A DNA stretch of 64,000 nt from Plotosus lineatus. Its lineage: Eukaryota > Chordata > Actinopteri > Siluriformes > Plotosidae. Shown here in pieces: positions 54,332 through 63,780 of the stretch. Both the position numbers and the translations under genes were made by a program. The number at the start of each line of letters is the position of its first letter. Positions within the stretch are counted from its first letter, which is position 1. The DNA lies in contig JALRMN010000025.1 in NCBI GenBank assembly GCA_024760905.1, positions 217,001 to 281,000 on the forward strand, read 5' to 3'. Under the pieces are notes generated by a model. It ran no database searches and was not told the DNA's origin. It worked only from the letters and a program-made list of their open reading frames with translations.

Positions 54332-54809
54332 CGCATTCAATGTAAAAGGACATGAAGCGTAATAAAGTTTATCCTTTTGCTATCGTTTGTTAAACATGCT
54401 ACAGAGCATAAAATCTCATGCACAAACATTCTGAACATTAACTTAGGTATTGTACTGGAATAATAATTGAAAAAGACTTTAATGATAGTCCTTTCAAACA
54501 GCATATGCTGTATAATGTTTATATTTTACTATCAATAAACATAATAGTAAAAATTGAAAAGTTTTTCTTCATCATTACTACATTTTACTACATCAATACT
54601 GTATTAATGAGTAATGACTGTCTGTAGAATGTTTTTCAGAAGCATATTTTAGCCCATGTAATAGATACACAGTATTTTACTTCTGGTTGCTCATTCGCAG
54701 ATGTAATATGATACACGGGGTTTTACTTTGGGGACGAGAACTCGCGGATTATCTTCATTCGCGGGAGGGGCCGGAACCGAACCCCTGCAAATATCGAGGG
54801 CCTACTGTA
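54332..54809. mobile_element. Right half of fold-back Tigger-like transposon
   Basis: Begins in the right arm (CATTCAATGTAAAAGGACAT, equals 8775 onward), passes the AGCATATGCTGTATAATG block and ends at CGAGGGCCTACTG with TA at 54808-54809. The left half is absent, and an RTE 3' fragment sits in its place. Confidence 0.85.
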
Positions 54810-55134
54810 CACACTCATAACACATGGATAAAAAACACAGACCCCTTTACACAGATAGAATACACATCCTCTATAAACAGATAAAATACACAACTCTACA
54901 CTTAGGAGTGTGTACTTTATCTGCTTATTTTTACCTGCTGTAAAATCCAAACCCAGTATCTTACTGGATCCAGCCTTTGACCCAATTACTGGGTTGATTC
55001 GCAAGAAAAACCTGAAACGATAACAATTAGAATATTAATAATGAAGTAATTTATTTAATGTTATGCATTTTAAGATGTCTGAGAACAAATCTTAGGGAAG
55101 TCCTAAATAAGGGTGTTAAATCATTGCACGAGGC
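54810..55134. other. Unassigned DNA with short tandem-like motifs
   Basis: 54810-54910 has repeated ACACAGA / CACAG TAGAAATACAC-like motifs with about 26-bp spacing. No gene. Confidence 0.4.
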
Positions 55135-55445
55135 AGTGGTGTCTAGTGGATAGGGTGCAGGATCGCTGATCCTAAGGTTGGGGGTTCGAGTCCTCACAAG
55201 GTTGTCACTGTCCCCCCCAGTGCAGCTAACTGAGTTATCAAAGGCAGGCCATGTCTCTCACTGTCTATGGTGAGAGGCATGTAAAATAACCAATGCTGAC
55301 TTTCGTAAAGAGTAGGTTGCAAAGCTGTGAGCATGTTTCTACTACCTGGAAAGGGATGGGCTCCGCCAGGCCAAATCAGCCCAAGTCTCGCCATGAAGGC
55401 GCCCCAATGACATCCTCGGATGTTAAGGGATAAGTGAAGCGAGTA
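55135..55445 (+). mobile_element. tRNA-SINE, complete head, third tail type
   Basis: Head GGCAGTGGTGTCTAGTGGAT, B box GGTTCGAGTCC, body up to CATGTTTCT (55340). From there the tail is TACCTGGAAAGGGATGGGCT, CCAGGCCAAATCAGCCCAAG, TGAAGGCGCCCCAATGACAT and GGATAAGTGAAGCGAG, unlike either the RTE tail or the GAATGA tail. Confidence 0.82.
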
Positions 55446-55527
55446 AAATACATGCACTTACCATGTAACATTACTTAACTGTTTTGGGTCAAAATATAAA
55501 TATATTTAAATTTATATAACATACTAC

Positions 55528-55545
55528 ATATGAGCATTATTAATT
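55528..55545. repeat. Left TSD (ATATGAGCATTATTAATT)
   Basis: Perfect 18-base match to 55630-55647. Confidence 0.96.
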
Positions 55546-55629
55546 TTTCTTTCTTCCTTTCGCCTTTTTCCCGTTCTCGGGAGTCACCACAGCAAATCAT
55601 CTGATTTGCACATTTGATGCTATGATGTG
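55546..55629 (-). mobile_element. SINE/RTE tail-only insertion, 84 bp
   Basis: Minus sense: AAATGTGCAAATCAGATGAT, TTGCTGTGGTGACTCCCGAG and AAAAAGGCGAAAGGAAGAAA. Only the terminal ~80 bases of the SINE, yet bracketed by a perfect 18-bp TSD, so it is a genuine insertion. Confidence 0.93.
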
Positions 55630-55773
55630 ATATGAGCATTATTAATTAAGTATTGAAATTAAAAATATCTGATTGATATGAAACACTACAAGTTTATATA
55701 TGTGTTTTTCTTGAAAATGATTAATAGATGTTATTTCTACTGCAATTTTGTGAGCTCTCACTATTATTACCAG

Positions 55774-56510
55774 TACAGTCATATCTCACCTTACGAAAGG
55801 CCCAGCTAACGAAAAATCCAAGGATCGAAATGGATTTACCTAAAATTTCCGTCTCTGTACACAATAAATCTCAAAACATCTTAAAAATTCAAACAATGTG
55901 AGCTTGGCTTCGCAGCCGCCCAAACGTAAATACACTTGTAGCATCTGGTATTTTGCTTTGAAATTGACACGATAGAGTTGCTCTCCCATTGGCTTTCTCC
56001 CAACACCCCACCCCACTGGTCTCCCATTGGCTAGGAGGGAGCTGCATCTCCATGATACCCATGATGCTACTCGTGTGCCTTCGACCCATTGCTCATCACG
56101 GACTTCTAACACGAGTAAAGGACAGAGTTACTGTTGTTCCATGAGTTTTTCGAGTGTGCTCATTGCAACTTTATTCTTCGTTATTTATCATGGGCCCTAG
56201 GAAAGTAATTTCTGGTGCAAGTGAAAAGAAGAAGTGGGCTCGTGGCATGCAGTTGAGTGATATTGCAAAGGAATATGGCTGAAACCCGTCTACCATCAGT
56301 ATGATGTTGAAGCAGGAGGCGGCCGTAAAAGGTATACTTTTATAATTTTTAAAGGGTTTAGGGGGTAGTATTGGGGGCCATGGAATGAATCAGGCCTTGT
56401 ACATGTAAAATGTGACTCAACTTACGAAAAAAAAAAAAAAAAAAATCAGGTTACAAAACCACTTCTGGATTGGATTAATTTTGAAATGTGATTTTGTTTT
56501 GCTATAAAGC
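55774..56510 (+). mobile_element. Tigger-family transposon, internally deleted
   Basis: Left end TACAGTCATATCTCACCTTA; ACTTACGAA...GGTTACAAAACCACTTCTGG near 56420-56470 is the typical inner part of the right end, but the final TIR is not recognisable. The first exon of the transposase is inside. Confidence 0.8.
56190..56333 (+). pseudogene. Tigger transposase N-terminal HTH fragment
   Basis: ATG at 56190: MGPRKVISGASEKKKWARG, then LSDIAKEYG, an in-frame TGA where CGA (R) is expected, and NPSTISMMLKQEAAVK. The pattern is the N-terminal DNA-binding helix-turn-helix of Tigger/pogo transposases (IAKEYG-NPSTIS-ILK). The catalytic domain is absent. Confidence 0.85.
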
Positions 56511-56639
56511 ACAAACAATTATTTAAAATTATGTATGATCATATGAATCATAGCTGCCAAATTTTGCAAATCAAAAAACAGACTCGGCTCGAGCAGCCTT
56601 TCAAAATGCCCCGAATCGATACGAAACACCCCTTTTTGT

Positions 56640-56995
56640 TGTGGTGGGAGTGTATGCGTAGGACTCAAGGATGCAGGAGACCGAAGGAAGGTTCAACGAT
56701 TTAATAAACATTAAACACTGTCAATCACTAGAATACAAAAATCAAGAGAAGTGGTCGAGCACGAAGCACGAACCAGGGATCAGAGAGAACATCGAGGAGC
56801 AGAGTCACTGAAACCAATCTTCTCACAGTGGAGGGGAGCATGCCGCTCCCTTTTATCGCTGGCTGCCGCTGATTGCAGATTAGGACCAGGTGCGCTCAGC
56901 TCGGAAACTCATTTACCGGCAATCGCCACGCCCCTCATCAGCACCTGCAATGAATTAAGGAAAGGTTAGTTCGCCAGCCAGCACAGACCATGACA
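56640..56995 (-). repeat. Gypsy chromovirus 3' LTR
   Basis: 356 bases, minus sense starting TGTCATGGTCTGTGCTGG and ending CCCACCACA. Directly inside it, GGGTGGGTAC is a plausible polypurine tract. The other LTR is not in the window. Confidence 0.85.
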
Positions 56996-58862
56996 GTACC
57001 CACCCTTTAAGGGGCGCCACCTGGCGCCCGACCAGGCTTGTCCGGGAACTGATGACAGGATTTGTCTAACAGGTCCGAGTCCAGGATTAGGGACCGGGGA
57101 ATCCACGACCGCTCTTCGGGACCATACCCCTACCAGTCCACTAAATACTGGAAGCCTCGGACCCACCTGCGTACATCAAGGATTTGGTTGACCGTGTATG
57201 CGGGATGTCCATCAATCAGTCGGGGAAGAGAGGGTGGGGGGGTCGGTGGGGATACTTTCTACCACCGGCTTAATTAGGGAGACATGAAACACTGGGTGTA
57301 CCTTGAGTGAGGGTGGGAGTCTTAGTCAGACGGCACTGGGGTTTATGATTTTCTTAATCACGTAGGGCCCAATGTATCGAGGAGTTGTTTTTAATCAACT
57401 TGCAGGGGCAGGTCCCGGGAGGAGACCCACACTTGTTGTCCGACCTTGTAGGGAGGTGCCGGGGTTCGGTGGCAATCAGCAATCCTCCGGTTTCAGACCG
57501 CTGTTTGCTCCAGGGCAGCCCGTGCTTTTTTCCAGACCCGACGTGCTCTGCGGAACTGTGCCTGGATTGATGGGATGGCCACCTCGACCGCCTGGCTGGG
57601 GAACGGGGGGGGGGGGGGGGTCTGGAACCCATTGATCACCATGAAGGGGGACAGCCGGTGGCTGTGCAGATCAGTGAATTGTGTGCGTATTCTACCTATG
57701 GGAGGTGTGCGGCCCAGGAGCCTGGGAGGTGGGAGGTGATGCAGTGCGGGGAAGATCCGAGGCTTTGGTTCACGCGTTCCGCCTGCTCGGTCGACTGAAG
57801 GTGGTAACCGGAGGTCAAGCTGCAGGAGACTCCCAAGGTGTTGCAGAATGCCTTCCAACTCTGGATGCTAATGCCTCAGTCTTACACGATGTCCTGGGGG
57901 ATGCCATGGAGGCGGAAGACGTGATGGATCAGGAGATCTGCTGTTTCCATTGCCGAGGGCAGTTTGGGTAGGGCAACAAAATGGACCACCTTGGAGAACC
58001 GGTCCACTACTGTCAGGATGACAATGTTCCCTCGGACGGGGGTAACCCGGTGACGAAATCGTCCGCAATGTGCAACCAGGGGCAATGGGGAACGGGTAAG
58101 GGTTGGAGGAGATCCGTGGGTGCACGATGGGAGGACTTGCTCCAGGCACAGGTGACAGATAAACAGACAGATAGCCTCCGATAAACTCCCTAGTGCCGGC
58201 TGCCATCGTTGGCCACCAGAAGCATTGACAGCGCAGGAAGAGAGTTCGGTGGGCTCCGGGGTGGCAGGCTAACTTTGAGGCATGGGACCACTGGAGTGCT
58301 GGGGTTCTGGCCGACGGGAGAACATATAGTCGGCCTTGGGGGCACTCGACGGGCTCCAGTTCCCCCTGATGGGCATCCCGAACTCATCGTTCTATCTATT
58401 GGGCTACTCCAAGTATGCAGGAGGAGGGCAGGATGGTTTCTATGGTAGAGTCTTCACCCGAGGAGAATTGCCTGGAGGGAGCATCTGGCTTAGTATTCCG
58501 GGAGCCTGGTTGGTAGGTCAGCGTGAAGTCGAACCTCCCCAAGTAGAGTGACCATCGTGCCTGACGGGAGTTCAACCTCTTGGCTGTACGAAGGTAGGAC
58601 AGATTCTTATGGTCAGTCCAGACCACGAAAGGGTGAGCCGCTCCTTCCAGCCAGTGCCTCCAATCCTGGAGCGCCAAGACCACCGCCAGCAGCTCGCGAT
58701 TCCCAACATCATAATTTCATTCTGCCAGGGACAAATGATGGGAGAAGAAGGCGCATGGGTGGAGCTTCTGGTCTGTGTGGGACCATTGGGAGAGGACTGC
58801 CCCCCACCCCTTAGTCTGAGGCATCAACTTCCACTATGAACTGCAGCGAGGGGTCCAGGTGG
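56996..58862 (-). pseudogene. Ty3/gypsy chromovirus pol fragment (RNase H, integrase, chromodomain)
   Basis: Minus order. 58860-58810: LQFIVEVDASD, the end of the RT/start of the RNase H region. 58683-58396: [20 protein letters not shown] and [15 protein letters not shown], the RNase H hallmark. About 58080-57880: [19 protein letters not shown] and [12 protein letters not shown], the integrase core. About 57190-57060: [20 protein letters not shown] and [13 protein letters not shown], a chromodomain with a stop codon after YLVDW. Chromodomains direct integration to heterochromatin in this group. Many frame breaks. The 5' part (gag, protease, most RT) is lost at 58862. Confidence 0.9.
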
Positions 58863-58864
58863 AT

Positions 58865-59074
58865 CAGTATGGGTGCATGGACGAATTTCACCTTCAGCTT
58901 GTCATGAGCCACTTCTGTAAAGTTTTGAAAGGAAGGCAGAAACAAGCCATGTCAGAAATGTTCTTCAAGAAAAGAAAGGGACATCTGGAAGAAGAGTCAT
59001 CCACACCAAAGCGAGTAGCAAGAGAAAAAAAAAGTGCCTTTATGTATGCCAACTGCTCACCACCAGTACTCTGA
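58865..59074 (+). pseudogene. Basic ORF fragment, possibly the C-terminus of a pogo-like transposase
   Basis: Frame 58859-59074: HLQLVMSHFCKVLKGRQKQA, MSEMFFKKRKGHLEEESSTP and KRVAREKKSAF. The RQKQA..FFKKR.. and TPKRVAREK pattern resembles disordered C-terminal ends of pogo/Tigger or related proteins. No catalytic residues, so the assignment is weak. It abuts the truncated gypsy element. Confidence 0.35.
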
Positions 59075-59584
59075 GTGGCTCATACACTTTCTTAATGACA
59101 TTCATCATAGCAAAGGTTTATGATTTGTTTATTTTTAGCAAAATAGATGGCATTATTATTCGAATATGTATTATCCAACCCAAAAACGGATTCCCATACT
59201 CAGAGCCAAGAAAATGTGCCAAGTACATTTTTACGTACAGTAGGCCCTTGGCTATTTGCGGTTTTGCACTCACGGTTTGAGTATTCACGGACTGCCGAGC
59301 AACTGACATGTCACTCAAATTCATCCAATGACTGTCCTCCTTCCTGCTGATTGGTTGAGATGATGTAACGCCCCTTTTCCTCATTCCTGCACAAGTTGTC
59401 AATGAGCCTTTTGTTGTGTGTGTTTTAATTACCAGTTAAGCTCTATCATACCACTCAAGCGCTGTACGTCTTCAATGGCTAAGTGATAGAAAATGTTGGA
59501 TGTCACTTCTGAAGAAATAAGACTTTCTCCTGAAGAAACGACAGTTTCCTCTGAACTTTTGTATTAAAGTCTTTTTCAATTATT

Positions 59585-59600
59585 ATTCCAGTACAGTATC
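59585..59600. repeat. Left TSD (ATTCCAGTACAGTATC)
   Basis: Perfect 16-base match to 59753-59768. The target also exists uninterrupted at about 7984 (ATTCCAGTACAGTACC). Confidence 0.96.
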
Positions 59601-59752
59601 AGTAGGCTGCAAAGCCATCAGCGTGTTTCTGTCCCTTGCTAAAAGGGTTGTGTCAGGAAGTGCATCCAACGTAAAAATCTATGCCAAATCAAACGTGCGA
59701 AGTATTCGCTGTGGCAACCCCTGACAAAGGGACAAAGCCGAAAGGAAATCTC
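59601..59752 (+). mobile_element. tRNA-SINE with RTE tail, 5'-truncated
   Basis: 152 bases from AGTAGGCTGCAAAGCCATCA through GTGTTTCTGTCCC, TGTGTCAGGAAGTGCATCCA and ATTCGCTGTGGCAACCCCTG to GCCGAAAGGAAATCTC. Inserted in the fold-back half-copy with a perfect TSD. Confidence 0.95.
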
Positions 59753-59852
59753 ATTCCAGTACAGTATCTAAGTTAATGTTTGTGCGTGAGATTTTATGTT
59801 CTGCAGCATGTTTAACAAACGATAACAAAAGGATAAACTTTATTACGCTTCA

Positions 59853-59926
59853 TAGAGAGTGGGACTCAAACCCCCAACCTTGGATCAGCGATCCTGCACC
59901 CTATACCACTAGACCACCACTGACCC
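59853..59926 (-). mobile_element. tRNA-SINE head-only fragment
   Basis: Minus sense: GGGTCAGTGGTGGTCTAGTG (A box), GGTTGGGGGTTTGAGTCCCA (B box), ending at the head/body boundary. Only the tRNA-related ~73 bases are present, fused to the broken arm of the fold-back element. Confidence 0.85.
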
Positions 59927-59984
59927 ATTGATATGAGTATGAAATAAACGTGTTTGTGCCAGTTGTTGATTTTCAAAATTTTAA

Positions 59985-60150
59985 CAGTACCTTGCCGTTT
60001 CCACGAACTTAAAAGTTTAAGGCATTGAATGGGTTTGAGATGCTCCCGCAAATCCACCTCTTCAACATATTGGAGATCATCTTCTTCCACCCCAACATCT
60101 GACAACGTCTTCAATAATGAATTTACACCATCATCTGGTAGACTTGGCAG
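59985..60150 (-). CDS. Exon-like segment with SAM-like motif, unassigned
   Basis: Minus frame: SLLKTLSDVGVEEDDLQYVE, EVDLREHLKPIQCLKLLSSW and KRQG, then a consensus-like donor (AAG|GTACTG at about 59993-59985). The D-LQYV-E-DL---LKPIQ--KLL pattern is that of a short SAM-like helix bundle found at the start of many transposon-encoded and some host proteins of fish. The upstream reading frame (VYQMMV* in another phase; LPSLPDDGVNS in phase) suggests the exon starts near 60150. No neighbouring exon was identified. Confidence 0.4.
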
Positions 60151-60154
60151 AATT

Positions 60155-60785
60155 GCTCATATGGAGTCTTTGATGGTGTTTATTGACATTTTTCTATAAA
60201 GGAATGGAATGGTGAAGCACTACTACTGAAAGTAGTAATTATGTATTCTGGTAAAAGGTAGTAGTCTATTAGCCTTTCAGATTCAAGCATAAATCTTTTT
60301 TGTCAATTTATTCTTCTAAACAGTGGATACCTACATCAACCAAGGACTTTGACTGGTATTTTTCAGCAACAAAATGCACATCTGATCCACAATTCACAAG
60401 GATCAATTTTATTCTCCCAAAGACAAGACCATCATCATTTTGTTCAATCACAATATGCATATTTGTCATTTGTTAAAATTGCATGCCAGAGATCCGGTGG
60501 GCGGGGTTTCAACAGATTGAGTGACTTAGTTATCTGATTTAAAAATTTCCAACACTTTCCATTCCTATATTTTTACTGAGTCTATACATATTACACTTTT
60601 TAGATATACAGCGTTTGAAATGAGTGCACTTTGCTAGGTCACTAAATTGTCCGACCTAAAAAATGGCCGCAGGTGCTCACCGTGTAAAAAATAAAATAGC
60701 TGTACTGTATAACGCGTGCACGTGCAAGCCCCGTTTGAACATTTATGTTTATTACTTGGAAAAATACCAGTCAGTAACAAGGTAG
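60155..60785. other. Unassigned DNA
   Basis: No readable repeat or RNA gene. A weak 63-codon ORF at 60349 has no recognisable motif. Confidence 0.45.
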
Positions 60786-60804
60786 ATATCCATCATCATC
60801 ATCA

Positions 60805-62455
60805 TCATCTTCCGCTAAGTCTGGGGTCGGGTCGCGGGGGCAGCAACCTAAGCAAAGAGGTCCAGACGTCCCTCTCCCCAGACACCTCCTCCAACTCTCC
60901 CGGGGTACACCGAGGCGGTCCCAGACAAGCCGAGAGACATAGTCCCTCCAGTGTGTTCAAGGTCGACCCCGCGGTCTCTTCCCGGTTGGACATGCCCGAA
61001 ACACCACACCAGGGAGGCGTCCGGGAGGCATTCTGACCAGATGCACAAGCCACATCAACTGGCCCCTCTCAACGTGGAAGAGCAATGGATCTACTCCGAG
61101 CTCTCCCCGGATGGTAGAGCTTCTCACCATATCTCTAAGGGAGAACCCCACCACCCGGTGAAGGAAGTTCATTTCAGCCGCTTGTATCCGTGATCTTGTT
61201 CTTTCAGTCACTACCCAAAGCTCGTGACCATAGGTGAGGGTTGGAACGTAGATCACAGGTAAATTGAGAGCTTCGTCTTGCGGCTCAGCTCCTTTTTCAC
61301 CATGACGGACCGGTACAGGCACCACTTAACAGCAGAGGCTGCAGCGATCCGTCTGTCGATCTCTCACTCCATCCTTCCCTCACTTGTGAACAAGACCCCA
61401 AGATACTTAGACTCCTCCATTTGGGGCAGGACCTTATTCCCGACCCAGAGGGTGCATTCCACCCTGTCCGACTGAGAACCATGGCCTCAGAATTGGAGGT
61501 ACTGATCCTCATCCTGGCTGCTTCGCACTCGGCTGTGATTCGTTCCCATGAGAGCTGGAGGTCCCGACTTAATGAAACCAAAAGGACAACATCATCTGCA
61601 AAAAGCAGAGACAAGATCCAATGGCCACCAAACCAGAACCCCTCAACTGCGCCTAGAAATTCTGTCCATAAAAATTATGAACAGAATCGGTGACAAAGGA
61701 CAGCCTTGGCAGACGCCAACTCCCACCGGAAACAAATTTGACCTGTTGTTGTCAATACGGACCAAACATTGGCTCCGATGATACAGCGACGGAATGGCTC
61801 ATAGCAACGGATCCAGAACGTCGTACTCAGAGCACGCCCCACAAGATCGTTCGAGGGACATGGTCGGAAGCCTTCTCCAAATCCACAAAGCACATGTGGA
61901 CAGATTGGGCAAACTCCCATGCCCCCTCCAAAATCCTGTGGAGCATATAGAGTTGGTCAAGAGTGCTACGACCAGGACGACAACCACATTGTTCCTCCTG
62001 AATCTGAGGTTCAACTATCGGTTAGATCCTCCTCTCAAGTACCTCTGCATAGACTTTCCCAGGTAGACTGGGGAGTGTAATTCCATGATAATAGGAACAC
62101 ACCCTCCAGTCCCCCTTTTTAAAAATTGGGACCACCACTCCAGTTTGCCAATCAAGAGGTACAGCCCCTGATGACCATGCAATGTTGCAGAAACATGTCA
62201 ACCAAGACCGTCCTACAGCATCCAGAACCCTGAGATATTCTGGGCGGATCTCGTCCAACCCCGGAGCTTGATCACCGAGGAGCTTTTTGACAACTTCAGT
62301 GACCTCCACTCCAGTGATGGGCGGACCACCACCAAAACCCCCAGGGTCTTCCTCTTCCACGGAGGGCGTGTTGGTGGGATTGAGTAGGTCCTCAAAGTAT
62401 TCCCTGCACCTCTCGACGACATCCCCAGTCGAGGTAAGCAGCTCCACACCTCCAC
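60805..62455 (-). pseudogene. Rex3 reverse transcriptase and C-terminus
   Basis: Minus order: linker LSKSSSVIKLRGW / VVKKLLGDQAPGLDEIRPEY (62447-62022), VPLDWQTGVVVPIFKKGDWR, the conserved GTCGATGCCTGCCAAGGCTG-type primer site (about 61683-61710), palm A in the CAL-WIWRRL frame (about 61890), MSLLFADDVVLLVSLSRDLQ (61614, intact FADD), SEAMVLSRTGW, then IYVPTLTYGHELWVVTERTR, FLHRVVGFSLRDMVRSS and LMWLVHLVRMPPGRLPGVVF, ending in CPTGKRPRGRP and LLRLLPPRPDP. At least five frameshifts. Confidence 0.92.
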
Positions 62456-62605
62456 TGTAAATTGTTTCCCTCTCCTAAGGCGTCAGATGGAGGTCCAGAA
62501 CCTTTTTGAGGCCAACCGATAATCACTCTCCAGGCCATCACCGAACTCCTCCCACGCCCGAGATTTTGCATCTGCGATAGCCTCAGCTGCAGCACATTTG
62601 GCCTG

Positions 62606-63780
62606 TCAGTGCCTGTTTGCTGTCTCGTGAGTCCCACAGGCTAATAAAACCTGATAAGCCTCCTTCTTCAGCTGGACGGCCCCCTTCACCGCAGGTGTCC
62701 ACCACCGGGTTTGGGAATTACCACCACGCCAAGCACCAACGACCTTACGGCCACAGCTATTGGCTGCTGCCTCAGCAATGGAGGCACGAAACATGGCCCA
62801 ATCGAATTCCATGTCCCCTGCCTCCCCCGGGATGTGGTTGTAGCTCTGCCGGAGTTGGGAGTTAAAGGCCTCTCGAACAGGACTCTGCCAAACGTTCCCA
62901 GCAGACCCCGATTCGGTCTGGAAGGCAGCCTCCCCACCACCGAAGCCACTCACCACCAGGTAGTGATCGGTAGACAGCTCAGCTCCTCTCTTCACCCGAG
63001 TGTCCAGAACATATGGTCACAAGTCCGATGACATGACTACAAAGTCAATCATCGAATTGTGACCTAGGGTGTCCTGGTGCCAAGTGCACTTTTGGGCACA
63101 CTTCTGTTCGAACATAGTGTTCATGATAGACAAACTGTGACAAGCACAGAAGTCCAACAATGAAACACCATTCAGGTTCAGACTGGAGAGGCCGTACCTA
63201 CCGATCACACTATCGTTGCCCACATGGGCGTTGAAGTCTCCCAAGCCAACGAGTGAGTCTCCCGAGGGAGCGTTCTCCAACACACATCCCAGACTCCAAA
63301 AAGGGTGGGTACTCTGAACTGTCATTTGGTGCATAAGCACAAATAACAGTCAGGACCTGCCCCCCCCCACCCCCACCCAAAGACAGAGGGAAGCTACCCT
63401 TTAGTCAACTGGGGAGAACACCAACATTTGGGCACCAAGACAGGGGGCAACAAGAATACCCACACCGGCTCGCCGCCTCTCCCCATTAGCAACTCTAGAA
63501 TAGAATAAGGTCCATCCTCTCTCGAGATGGATGGCTCCAGAGCCCGAGCTATGCATTGAGATGAGCCCGACTATATCTAGTCGGTATCTCTCCACCTTGC
63601 GCACCAGATCAGGCTCCTTCCCCGCCAGAGAGGTGACATTCCATGTCCTGTGGGTCAGAGTAAGTAGCCGAGGATCGGTCCGACAGAACCCATGCCTTCG
63701 GCTGTCACCCAACTCACACTGCACCCGACCCCTAAAACTTCTTCCATGGGTGGTGGGTCTAAGGTAGGGCAGAGCCATGT
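62606..63780 (-). pseudogene. Rex3 endonuclease
   Basis: 63778-63401: RTWNVTSLAGKEPDLVRKVE (start of the fold), YRLDIVGL, then GWTLFYSRVANGERRRAGVG. The expected E of the second motif is replaced (ISMHSSGSGAI). 63340-63017: DSLVGLGDFNAHVGNDSVIG (catalytic D and N), GVSLLDFCACHSLSIMNTMF, QKCTWHQDTLGHNSMIDFVV. 62995-62606 continues the C-terminal strand (STDHYLVVSGFG, DH pair) into the linker. Three frames, so inactive. Confidence 0.9.

Larger units (their letters stand above)
59236..59852. mobile_element. Left half of fold-back Tigger-like transposon
   Basis: TA then CAGTAGGCCCTTGGCTATTT at 59238. It contains the undisturbed target site (CACAAGTTGTCAATGAGCC, about 59390-59408) that RTE 4601-7724 used in the other copy, and continues to the arm end GGATAAACTTTATTACGCTT, stopping at 59852. 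A SINE tail is nested at 59601-59752. Confidence 0.85.

Noticed and set aside
58865..59074. Host nuclear protein
   Set aside because: Short basic frame next to truncated transposons, no domain, no exon signals. Kept only as a low-confidence transposon fragment.
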